Below, one piece after another: positions 43,257 through 53,184 of a stretch of DNA of 64,000 bases. The notes below the pieces were generated by a model. That model was not told the DNA's origin. It did no database searches and was given only the letters and a program-made list of their open reading frames with translations. The DNA is from Ectocarpus siliculosus (lineage: Eukaryota; Sar; Phaeophyceae; Ectocarpales; Ectocarpaceae). The stretch is from the NCBI GenBank assembly GCA_000310025.1, contig FN649740.1, positions 5,680,121 through 5,744,120 on the forward strand, given 5' to 3'. Made by a program: the position numbers and the translations under genes. Position 1 is the stretch's first letter. Each line of letters begins with the position of its first letter.

Positions 43257-43706
43257 TCAATCGTTTAATTTCCGGGCCCTAGTTCGTTTTCGTTTGCTAG
43301 TACGGCAGGGCAATTGAGTATCACTCTGTGTCGTAGCAGAACGCGACTTGGGTAATGGACCCTCCTTTAGGAGCCTTCTTCGTCGCTTCTTGGTTTTGTT
43401 CGGTGGCTCAGAGCCACTTTGCGTTGCCAATTTCCGACTTAAAGGTTCTTGAGGAGTAGCTGCCTGTTTTCGTTTTCGTTTCCCTGTTTTACTGGGTGAT
43501 TTTGGGTCTCCCTGTTCAACTGGGGCACGAGACGACGATTTATTAGGCTGCACGATTTCCAAACCACAACGGATTCGGTAGGCAGATATCATTTCTTGAC
43601 ATTGTGGAATTTCGTCTGCTCTATATTCAAGGTCTGACTCAGGGCCGTAGCCTCGAAGACGCAAACGATACTTGTAGTTGTACGGGGTTTTACGGCCCCT
43701 TACCAC
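43257..43706 (-). CDS. pol: Gypsy copy B chromodomain and basic tail, separated by a frameshift
   Basis: 149 codons matching the C-terminus of the copy A polyprotein: the second half of the chromodomain and clusters of Lys/Arg (GKRKRKQ, KKRRRR, SKRKRTRARK). One extra A near 43692, absent from copy A, puts it out of frame with the integrase upstream. Chromodomains of this class steer integration to marked chromatin, so the lesion would remove that targeting part from Pol. Confidence 0.85.
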   Translation of the reverse strand: MVRGRKTPYNYKYRLRLRGYGPESDLEYRADEIPQCQEMISAYRIRCGLEIVQPNKSSSRAPVEQGDPKSPSKTGKRKRKQAATPQEPLSRKLATQSGSEPPNKTKKRRRRLLKEGPLPKSRSATTQSDTQLPCRTSKRKRTRARKLND

Positions 43707-46700
43707 TCTTATGACTTACCACTTTGTCAACGACGTAGGATTCAATTTTCGGTTGAGCTTCGTCGGGATGGTCTAGCTCGGGCAACGGAATCTGGCGTCC
43801 TAAGAAAAACTCGGAAAGCTTATCAAAGTCTGGCGCAGGTGGCGTTTTCCTCGCGTAGTACTGTTTAATGTGGGCTAAATGGACCGAAACTTCTCGAGTT
43901 TCGTTCTGGCGTCTCACTCTATATACCACCGGTGATAATTTAGAGCAGATGATGTAAGGTCCTCTCCACGGTAACAATAATTTCGGATTTGGTCCATCCG
44001 AATCCTGGTATGGGCGGTACACAAGTACTAGATCACCAGGTTTAAACACAGGGATAGGGCGCAGTTTAGCGTTCTTAGCAGCTTGTTTTTTTGTGCGTTC
44101 CGATAGGTTACGGCGCGCTAGTTCAAAAGCAACCTGTAGATTTTCCTGTGTTGTTTTAGAGAATTCCTCGGTATTCGCTGTTGTTCCCACATGAGGGATG
44201 CCGNNNNNNNNNNNNNNNNNNNNNNNNNNNNNNNNNNNNNNNNNNNNNNNNNNNNNNNNNNNNNNNNNNNNNNNNNNNNNNNNNNNNNNNNNNNNNNNNN
44301 NNNCTTCCGACCAAACATAAGAAAGAATGGTGTTTCATGCATGGTGGAGCTAAATGACGTGTTGTAAGCCAGTTGGACAAAAGGCAGCAATGATGCCCAG
44401 TTATCGCGGTTCATGGAACTATGCATGGCAAGCATTGCGTGCATGGTAGCATGTACTCGTTCTGAGACAGAATTACCCTGCGGACGGTATGGTGTCGTGC
44501 GGGTTTTCTTGTAGTTCAGAATACGCTGTAATTGGTGGACTACACTGTTCTCAAATTCAGGTCCTTGGTCGGAATGCAACAGTTCAGGCGATCCAAAGAT
44601 GCTGATGATGCGGTCGATAATGGCCTGAGCGACAGTGATTGCTGACTTGTTGGGAATCGGAGTCAACACGGTGAATCGGGTTAGGTGGTCCATCATGGAT
44701 AGGACATGTTTGCACCGTACCCCGGCGGCTGAAACTGATTCTACTTTATATTCAACTAGGTCAACCGAAATACGTTCAAACGGTCTTTGTACTGGTACAT
44801 GTCCCGTTGGTAATTTGTTCCGGTTGTGGGCTGTTTTCCGACGTTGACAGGCTTGGCATTCTTGACACCAAGTACGGACGTCCCGATTCATGGTTGGCCA
44901 CCAGTACTTTTGGCGAATCTTCTCATAAGTCGGTCTAGACGCTAAGTGGCCCCCAGATAATACGTGGTCATGATAGGCGTGTAGCACTAGTCCGGTAAGG
45001 GCGTAAGGCAACACCAATTGGTCACTAAACGTACTACGTTTCCGGAGGTAGCCTGGTAAATACGATTTAAACAGCAATCCATCACGCACGAAGTAGTACG
45101 ACATGGAAGTGGTTGTCTCGTCATCAGGTAATTGAGCGTCAGGTTTTGTAAGATAGTCGATATACTTGCCATATTCAAGAGCTTGTTTTTCACGCAAGAT
45201 ATCGCGGTTAATAGTTTCAAATACGTTGGTCGCGCTAATATAAACTGATTTCTCAGCGAATAATTCGCGATCACTTTGAACCGGTCGCAAGTTTTCCAAA
45301 CGATCTGCAGACACTTGGTACGGACGTGGTGGGACATTTGAATGCAGCGCAGGGTCATCAGGCACATTCCTACATATCGGTGCAAGTTGCGGTGCTTCCA
45401 ACTGTTGTTGGTGATCGAACGCAAACAACCGAGATAGGGTGTCTGGGACTACATGTAACTTTCCCGGCTTGTGTCGCACTGTAAAGTCAAAGGACTGCAA
45501 AGCGATTGCCCATCTGGTCAGCATATTAGACGTGTCTTGCATTGTGTACAAATATCTCAATGCCGCGTGATCCGTGACAACTTCGAAATGTCTGCCCCAC
45601 AAGTAGGGTCGCCAGTGTTGTAAACTCAAAACCACACCGTAACATTCCTTCATCGTCGCAGAGTAATGACGTTGAGCCTTGTTAAATCGTTGGCTAAAAT
45701 AAGCGATAATATTCACATCGTCGCCGTTCTTTTGGCCCAGGAATGCTCCTGCACCAACTTCACTAGCATCTACGTGAACCACGAAGTCTTTGGTAAAGTC
45801 AGGGAAACATAACACAGGTGCTTTGCTGAGTAACCGTTTGATCTCTGCAAAAGCCTTATCATGTTCCTGGTTCCAACGTTTTGCGATCGATTTTACATGC
45901 TCTTTTTGTGTGAGTTCGACTAGCGGTGCGATCACCGTAGAAAGGTCGGGTATAAATTTCCTCACATAGTTCACCATTCCCAATACTGAGCGAAGCGCTT
46001 TGATTGTTTTGGGTGCAGGCAAATCGACAATAGACTTTATACGATCTTCCCCAACACGAATCCCTTTTGCCGACAGTATATGCCCCAGGTATTTTACTTC
46101 CTGTGGTCCAAATTGTACTTTGGAGGGTTTCAAGGTAAGACCGGCCGCTTGGAGTGCTTGGAGCATGCTTTCTAATAAGGTTAGATGGCTCTCCCAATTT
46201 GAGCTGCAGCAAATAATGTCGTCCATATACACCAAAAGTCCACTGCGTGGTCCGAAGTGAGAGAATGCCAGAGACATCATACGGGCAAATAGAAAAGGAG
46301 CATTCGCAATTCCGAAGGGGAGGCGTTTGAAAACCCATTTCCCTTTGTGTGTCACAAACGCAGTCTTTTCTTGTTCTGCTTCGTCTACTTCGATTTGGTG
46401 GTAGGCTGACTGGATATCGCAGACAGTAATAAATTTTGCACCTCCAACGGTATCAATATGGGATTCTATATCTGGCATGGGCCAAGATTTTCGAATTAAA
46501 CTCTTGTTAATAGTAGAGCGGTAGTCAACGCAGAATCGAGGAGTGCCATCAGCTTTTGCTACGATGGTAACTGCAGATCCCCACGAACTGGGTCTCTGTT
46601 CAATAATCTCCTCGTCTTCCATTTGTTCCACACACTTGTCGATAACTTCTTGTGCTCTAGGATTAGTACGATAGGGAGCACGGTCGACTGGTTTAGTGCC

Positions 46701-48176
46701 TGGTTCTAGCGGAAAATCTGCCTTGGCTATCTTGCATTTTCCGAGCTCCTTCGGAGATAATGAAAACACGTTACGATATTTCGCGCATAAATCCAAGACT
46801 TGCGAGCATTGTTGAGGAGTAAATGTAGTGTTCGTGAACGCTTTTTTCATGGCTCGTTTCAACTCGTCTCGCTTGTGTCTGAATGTGGTTTGGTCGCTAT
46901 TGACAGCGCTAACTGTTTTATCGGCAACCGATTTTACAGGCGAAATGTACCCTAAAATAGTGTCACGCGCAATGTGAACGTGTCGTTTGGATGGATTAGC
47001 AACTTGTACCGCAGCAGACTTGTCCGTCGCTGACCAGTTGCATACCGTTCTAGCGACTACGATTGTACGGAACGCTTCGGGTATATTTTCAGACGTTTCG
47101 ATGTCTTTGGCAGTGACAATCCGTGGTTCGATCAACGCAGGCGTGTTTGCCTGTGGTGCGTGTTTCGTCACGACGTCTAGTGCCATTTCACTTTCGGGGG
47201 GAATGCAGTATCTCCTAGAGAGATATACGGGCACTGCTCCTATCGATGGGTCAAGCGTCACTATAGATATTTGCGCGGGGGCATCATTATTAGTGTCCGC
47301 TTGACTATTCGTTCGTCTGTGAGTTGCCGGAATTTTTCGTGTTGAATTTTTAAACGAAAGTTGCTCACCGCACCAATCAAGGACGGCACCGAAGGCATTC
47401 ATAATGCTATTATCGAGCAACATCTTATCCGGACCTAGATTGGGCAACACGAGAGCTTCCACTGGTAATGTGATATCTCCCAGTGTGAGCTTAAATCGGA
47501 TGTATCCTAGGATTTCTAACGCTGATCCGTCTGCGCTATTCAACTGAATTGCGCCAGGAGGCACAGGTTTCAGAGGCAAACGTTGCAGGACCGGATGCGA
47601 TTTAATAAAAGACGCTGATATACACGGTACATCAGCTGCTGTGTCGATAGTAAGGTCGGACACAGCGTGATTACAAACTCGGGCAGGAATTCGCACTCTC
47701 TTGGAGGACGAATTTAACGCATTCGGGTGTTGTGGGTATTTACTCAGTGCTGACGCATGAAACGCCGCATAAGTGGGTCCACCACTCGATGCACTTGAAA
47801 CAGAGGCATGTCTTTCCGTGTTATGATTAAATGGCATACTACCAGTCAGTACAAATTCAGCTTGCGGGGCTAACCTAGAAGTCGGCACACGAGTGCGCTT
47901 GTTCTTCCTATTTTTCCCTGCTTTGCTACTTGACCGACTATGAAACAGTGCCTGGGCAGAATCTGCTACCGATGTCTCAGAATTACTGCTAGAATCTTGA
48001 ACGGACTTCACATCACCACCTCTCACCCGAGGAAAAAATGATTCCCTCGATTTTCTACTGTCATGCACATACGGGGCTGAGTCAACTCGGGCATTCTGTG
48101 CTACATGAGTTTCCTCAGCTAATGGTGTGCTATCGACCTGTCTCCCTACGAGCGAGGAGTCCCGTGAAGGGCCCCG
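43690..48176 (-). CDS. pol: Gypsy copy B Pol: protease, RT, RNase H, integrase
   Basis: Pol is in the same frame as Gag and follows its TGA at 48177-48179 with no ATG for over 100 codons. It contains the aspartic protease motif IDTAADVP, RT with the DYRSTINKSL region, LPFGIANAPFLF and YMDD, RNase H with VHVDASEVGAGAFLG, then integrase with CQECQAC and the DDE core (HSDQGPEFEN). The frame seems to change at the N run 44204-44303; copy A has only 26 bp there, which would restore it. After the gap it runs to 43690, where the one-base insertion ends it in the chromodomain. Confidence 0.9.
44204..44303. other. Assembly gap of 100 N inside copy B integrase
   Basis: Exactly 100 N, a default gap size. 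In copy A the flanking bases are separated by only 26 bp (31101-31126), so the true gap is probably 26 bp and the apparent frame break is an artefact. Confidence 0.9.
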
Positions 48177-50090
48177 TCATGCTTTTGTCCAAGTCCATCC
48201 CTTCTCCAGTGCGTGCTTTTTCTTTAGCCCACACTGTTCGATGGGGTGGTTGAACTTGCACCCCGGGTAGGGGCACGGTTCTGCCTTCGTTGCCGAAGAA
48301 GAACTGCCCTTGCCCGTGGTGCGCGCCTTTTTAGGGGCGCCCTGACTCGAACTGGTCTTGGTGGGGCCCCGCATCGACTTGAGCCTCGTTACTTCAGCTT
48401 GTAGGTCTTTAATGACCGCCGTGTTCGAGGACACGGTTTGCTTCAGCTGTGGGGGTTCAGGGTACGCAACAGCGGATACGGTGTCGGATATGGGTGACGC
48501 TGCGCCTCTCAGATTATTTGCCTCGTGTTTTTTCGCGCGGAGTCTTGCGTCCTGAAATGAGTTTGGGGGGTCCTCTCGAACACACTCTACTCTAATGTGA
48601 GGTTTCAGGCCGTTCTCAAATGTGGCAGTCATGAAAACGTCCCATGCGTGTTCGTAGTGGCTAATGTGAGAGGGACCTGAGCGAGCCGCCTCTGCTAGGA
48701 GGCGTGTGCGGGCCTGAGTAACTTTCAGCGCAAACCCGTCCACTGTCGTCTCTCCTTCCTGCCTCAGAACGGCTATCTCTCTGGCTAATACCGCAATGCG
48801 GTTGGGCGCGGAGAAATGAAAGGTAAAAGCTTGACAGTATTCGTCCCAAGTTGCCGGTGCTCGTGGCCTGACAACTTGTCCTGTGTTCCGAAGTGCGGTC
48901 AACCGGTGTGCCGATCGCCATTCGAGAGTACCACTAACCAGTTCCACTAGAGTGTCATAGGCTTGGCCTCGAATGACGAAGGGGAGGAATTGAATCGCTC
49001 TTTGGTCTACTACAGATTCGGGCGGGTCGTCTGCTGCAACAGAGGCTAGTTTCACACGTGCTCGGTATCGGGTCAGAATCTCAACAACATCGGAATCTCC
49101 TGGTGTCCCCGAAAACGATATTTCTTTCGGAAGGTCGTTCTGGCGAAAGGTAAACTTCTGGTTGTGTCCCGATGTATGCGTTGAGGTAGGGGTGCTTGTG
49201 GGCATAGACAAACGCGCAAGCGGGGGCGTAGACAGTGCGACAGGGTTGCTAGTCCTGTGTGCGCTGTCCTGGCTATCCGGAGTAGGGGCCAACTCGGGTG
49301 CTACAGGGTTGCTAGGCCTGTAATCACTATCTTGGCTATCCGGAGTAGATGTTAAATCAGGGGCTAGGTTCCGAGGATGGACAGGTGTGTTCTGAGTGAC
49401 AGCGGGCAAGATTGGTTGACGAAAAACTAGGCCGGGGGAGTTACTACCTCCACTGCTCTGATTTCCCTCAACTGGTATACTGCTACGTGCTGTCGAAGAA
49501 GTATTCACCTGGGCCACCTCTGCTGCAGAGGCCGGAGTCGTGGTGGGTGGAGTTGCGGTAGGACGGAAGAGGGACACCAGCCACTCGGGTGGATTCGACT
49601 GCTCCTTCCAGTGGCGGGAGAGCATGTCAGCGAACTGTCCCCCAGCGGAGGTCATGAGCGCCTGTCGGTCATCCGCGGACACGTCCTGTGACCGGAAGCC
49701 CTCGAGCAATTGGTACATGATGTGCCGTTCGCTCTGGTTAGCCCATTCCTCGTCGCCGTCATGTTCCTCGTCACCGTCGTTGTCCGAATTCTCCGGGGTG
49801 GCTCCTTTCTCCTCACCGGTGCCCGGCTCGTCCTCTTCGGGGATCGACTCCTGTTGGGAGTGGTCTCCCCGAGAGGGACGCTGCGCAGACACGCGTTGAG
49901 AGGGGGTGCCCCTTCCCGGCGTTTCAGAGATCAACGGTGACGGGGAAACAGTGGCGCCGAGCTGTTTCCGCAGCTCCTCCAGCTCCTGCGCCTGCCTCGC
50001 CAGCGCCGCATTCTTGTCAGCGACGAGTGCGTTCGCCTCCCTGACTTCATCGCGTAAGTCTCTCCGCTTTTGTGAAGAGGTTTTCGGCAT
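48177..50090 (-). CDS. gag: Gypsy copy B Gag
   Basis: 637 codons from ATG at 50090. Residues 1-45 look like a coiled coil (REANALVADKNAALARQAQELEELRKQLG region); 50-320 are acidic and Ser/Pro/Thr-rich with PDSQDS repeats; about 330-530 form the Gag core (TWDEYCQAFTFHFSAP, then EGETTVDGFALKV). The C-terminus has a Cys/His knuckle CPYPGCKFNHPIEQC, spacing CX4CX3HX4C rather than the usual CX2CX4HX4C. It should form the particle and bind RNA. It ends at TGA 48177-48179, directly in frame with Pol. Confidence 0.9.
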   Translation of the reverse strand: MPKTSSQKRRDLRDEVREANALVADKNAALARQAQELEELRKQLGATVSPSPLISETPGRGTPSQRVSAQRPSRGDHSQQESIPEEDEPGTGEEKGATPENSDNDGDEEHDGDEEWANQSERHIMYQLLEGFRSQDVSADDRQALMTSAGGQFADMLSRHWKEQSNPPEWLVSLFRPTATPPTTTPASAAEVAQVNTSSTARSSIPVEGNQSSGGSNSPGLVFRQPILPAVTQNTPVHPRNLAPDLTSTPDSQDSDYRPSNPVAPELAPTPDSQDSAHRTSNPVALSTPPLARLSMPTSTPTSTHTSGHNQKFTFRQNDLPKEISFSGTPGDSDVVEILTRYRARVKLASVAADDPPESVVDQRAIQFLPFVIRGQAYDTLVELVSGTLEWRSAHRLTALRNTGQVVRPRAPATWDEYCQAFTFHFSAPNRIAVLAREIAVLRQEGETTVDGFALKVTQARTRLLAEAARSGPSHISHYEHAWDVFMTATFENGLKPHIRVECVREDPPNSFQDARLRAKKHEANNLRGAASPISDTVSAVAYPEPPQLKQTVSSNTAVIKDLQAEVTRLKSMRGPTKTSSSQGAPKKARTTGKGSSSSATKAEPCPYPGCKFNHPIEQCGLKKKHALEKGWTWTKA

Positions 50091-50144
50091 GTTGTTTCTC
50101 TTTTTCTTGGTTGTCTCTCCTCGCTACAGTAGCACGGCGGAGCC

Positions 50145-50162
50145 GTGTTCTAGTCGACGCCA
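50145..50162 (-). promoter_or_regulatory. Candidate primer-binding site of gypsy copy B
   Basis: One base inside the 5' LTR the sense strand reads TGGCGTCGACTAGAACAC, beginning with TGG as tRNA-primed sites do. Copy A has the same bases at 34368-34385. The matching tRNA could not be identified. Confidence 0.5.
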
Positions 50163-50163
50163 A

Positions 50164-50489
50164 TGAGGACACTGGCTATTGTCGGAGACAGATGCCGGTG
50201 CCGTGGCAGTATTATCCCACTGCCAGGGGAAGGCTATTTCCTCTCGTGATGTGTAAACGAGGAGAAGAGGGTAGAAAGAGAGAGTGGCCATAGCGGCAGA
50301 GGGAGAGGAGAGTCGAAGACTCTCCGCTTCCACTTTCGGCAAGTGGCCAGGGACTTCGGAAGATATCCATCTCCGACGGTGCATTTCCTGTCACTCTCCT
50401 TGTGACAAGATACCCCGAGGGAGCCATATCTTCCTACACTTTGTATGTGCACACATGGTTGGTTATACTCCTGACAGGTGTCCTCCACA
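50164..50489 (-). repeat. 5' LTR of gypsy copy B
   Basis: 326 bp, same sequence by eye as the other LTRs; it should carry the promoter of the element. Confidence 0.93.
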
Positions 50490-50493
50490 GTTC

Positions 50494-51180
50494 CTGCCAT
50501 TGAGAAAAAACGTCCGCACCCTCAGAGGAGGAGTTCGAAGAAAAGAGCAGGAAGGTAAGTACGTGACCGGCAACGGCCCAAAAGAAGTCGACGCTCACTG
50601 CAATACCCGGCCCATTAGGGAGGGTCTGAGTGAGCGTAGGCCATCGATACGTTTGCTCGGAAGTCTTGCTTGCGGGCTCGGCAAATGAAACATGGCCGAA
50701 TCCACCAACGACAGACACATTCATACCAATCCACCAGAGAGAACGCTCCAACATACGTTAAGTCCGAGCGGTGTCCAGGTAGAAAGACGTGGTAACGTGG
50801 CATGCTCGCAAAACCCAAGGCCACAACAACATGGGCACGTATTTCCGCGGAGTCTTCGAATACGTTTCAGGCAAAACCGTTGGGGATCCCAAACATCGAT
50901 AATGTATATGCCGCCACACACTCATTTCCGACAGCTGTTAGTTCCCGGACATAGTGTTCGGGTAAAACGAATATATGGGCAGCCGCAGTGGTACCAACGG
51001 TGGACGAGAGACAGACGTCTGGCTCCGCAGAAGCGAGAGCCGGAGGAGGTGAAAGACTGAATTATTGTACGGGAGTGCAAAGAAAGACGCGATATTCCGC
51101 CAGACCAACATTCGGGGGCGGACTCAGACGTCAGCATCGCCATGTTGGGTCCATACCGACGGAAATACCGTATTAGATAC
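50494..51180. other. Unassigned DNA right of gypsy copy B
   Basis: No domain is recognisable on either strand. Confidence 0.35.
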
Positions 51181-51183
51181 TCC

Positions 51184-51290
51184 TTGGAAGGGATAAGCCC
51201 ACCCAAGCCAATGCTCTGCATCAAGAAGGGTGGGTCCATAGCTTCGTGGAAGCGGTAAGCCCACCCAAGCCGATGTGTGGCATAAAAACA
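51184..51290 (+). repeat. Two-unit direct repeat of about 61 bp
   Basis: TGGAAG followed by TAAGCCCACCCAAGCC occurs at about 51184 and again at about 51246, with diverged sequence between. No function is evident. Confidence 0.6.
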
Positions 51291-51620
51291 GTAAAGCTAT
51301 TCATACCTGTGCATCATCCACCACACACAATGGTGGTGTTGTCATGTCCATCAGCGCCGTTTTCCACCAACAACGGTGGTGAAGCAGCGGTGGCGTGAAA
51401 AGCGGCAGACGCAATGTGCATGCAGCATCTGCGTGAGCGGTCCGCCGGTGTGTTCGCAAGCGAAATCTAGCGGACCACATGCATGCGTCCGAGGAGGAAG
51501 GATCACCCGCCAAAGATCCATCACCCGGTGGCTCAATTTCATGAATGGTTGTGCACACGGGGGCTGGCATCTCCGAGTGCTCCGGTTGCAAAGTCTTGTC
51601 GGGTCCGACCTGGCGCACAC

Positions 51621-53184
51621 TCAAGAGCGTGCGCGTCGCAACAAGCGCTTTGCCCGGGAAATTCTGACCACAAAAGGCGACGCAGCACGCGGGTCGAGGG
51701 CATCGACACCGATGCCCCATAACGTGTCGAAGGAACTAGCCTCCGGAATCTGTCTGACCCCCGTAGCCAAAAACAAATCGCGCGGGTCAGCGTTTGGGGA
51801 GGATTCCGTATACAACAGCGAAGAGACAGCATCCTCACGTCTGAGCTCCCACAAAATGTGGCCAAAACTGCGCACCTTCCGTCCAAGAAAGACTGTGTTG
51901 GCTTTGGTCCGAGTTAGCCATGATTTTTCATATGCGAAGTCATAGCCGAAAATGAGAGCTATCCCACTATCATCATGAACTATATCCCGCACACATAGCG
52001 GATACCGTGGACCAAATAACGCACAGGGCGTCCAATTGAGAAAAAGAGGCGGCGGTTTCCAAAAGAGGAAAACCTCATGGTTGTAATGTTCCTGACGGCC
52101 GTCAAGAACAGGGGCCTGCCGCGCGGGTGCGCTTTCCTTCCGCGAAGAAATATCATCAAGGGAAATGGCACCGGCAACCGGCAGGACAATCTGGGTGCCG
52201 TCCGAAGAGGGGCCGGATTGTGGGTTACGAGGAGAGGCAGGCAAGCGGTGAACCAGCGGCAGAAGCGTGCGAAACCAAGCGGTCTACGCGGGCGTTTTCG
52301 CGCAAAACGTCGGCGTAGGCCTGTTCATTTAAAGCGGCCTTCTTCGCGGGCGCTCGACCAATATGGCCAGCGGCCGCGGGAGGCTCGGGACCGCTATTTC
52401 GTGACAAAGAACGTCAACCTTCCAATTTGGGAAAACCGTTACCTGCGCTCGGCAACGATGGTGCAATCAGCACCGTGCGACGTTGATGCTCCGTAGAGGA
52501 ACGTCGCGAAGGGTCTGGAGGGGGCGCGGTGGGTACAAGCGTAGTCGAGCCACCGCGGCGGGCTTGGGGCTGTCCCGAAGGTCCCTGAGCTCCGACGAGG
52601 TTGACTAGACCACCCGGAGCCGCCGAAACGATGGGAGGCGCGGAAGCCATGCCTCCAGGGGGCATAGACATCGGGGCGAGCGTCCGTGAGATACCCGGCC
52701 TCTTATTTTTCCGGCGCCCACACCACAAGGCCGTAGTCGGCGCCGACAAGTCACGACGGTCGCCCAAAACAAGCTGTGATGAGGCGCGGGGCGATAGATG
52801 TCTGAGAAACAAAATGTTGAGAAACCGACACGTACCTGTGGCGGCGATGGACGCTGGAGCCGCGGCGACACCAGCGGCCGGTACCGGGAACGGGGTGCGT
52901 GCGTCCGAGTTGCATCTCCCAGAGCGGTGGCCTTCTCCCGATGTATGCCCACTGTTTTTACCTGAGCCACCTCGTGTTTCGCATGCGAACGGTAGAGCAT
53001 CATGCGATTTGGCCAACGCGGAACATGCCGGCACTACTTCATGCGAGGTTATGGCTGGGGTAAAAAGACCGGTGTATCCGTGAAATTGCCCGCAGTTGAG
53101 AGTTGCGACATTTGCCAGAAAATCGCCGCAAATCTGCAGCCGCAGCCTGCTCATCGCGTGGATGATCATCGCACCGTGGGGCAT
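51621..53184 (-). pseudogene. Broken - strand reading path of unknown identity
   Basis: Three neighbouring open frames on the - strand follow one another with little gap: 53184-52414 (256 codons, Pro/Ala-rich), 52407-52225 (60 codons, with ALNEQAYADVLRENARVD, helix-like) and 52244-51621 (207 codons, with GIALIFGYDFAYEKSW and GRKVRSFGHILWELRRED). Together they look like one gene or transposon ORF cut by frameshifts, or unrecognised introns. I do not recognise the protein. The rightmost end overlaps the start of the second fusion-gene copy on the other strand, so that part may be chance. Confidence 0.35.

Larger units (their letters stand above)
41862..50489 (-). mobile_element. Ty3/gypsy chromovirus copy B, nearly complete
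   Basis: Bounded by 326-bp LTRs and the target duplication GTTC (41858-41861 and 50490-50493). - strand order: 5' LTR, primer site, gag, protease, RT, RNase H, integrase, chromodomain, eight hairpin units, 3' LTR. The only coding damage seen outside the assembly gap is one inserted base near 43692, just before the chromodomain. Deletion aside, it is nearly the same sequence as copy A, so the family is young. Confidence 0.95.

Noticed and set aside
46987-47304. + strand open frame of 105 codons opposite gypsy pol
   Set aside because: Antisense shadow of the well-supported protease/RT region on the - strand.
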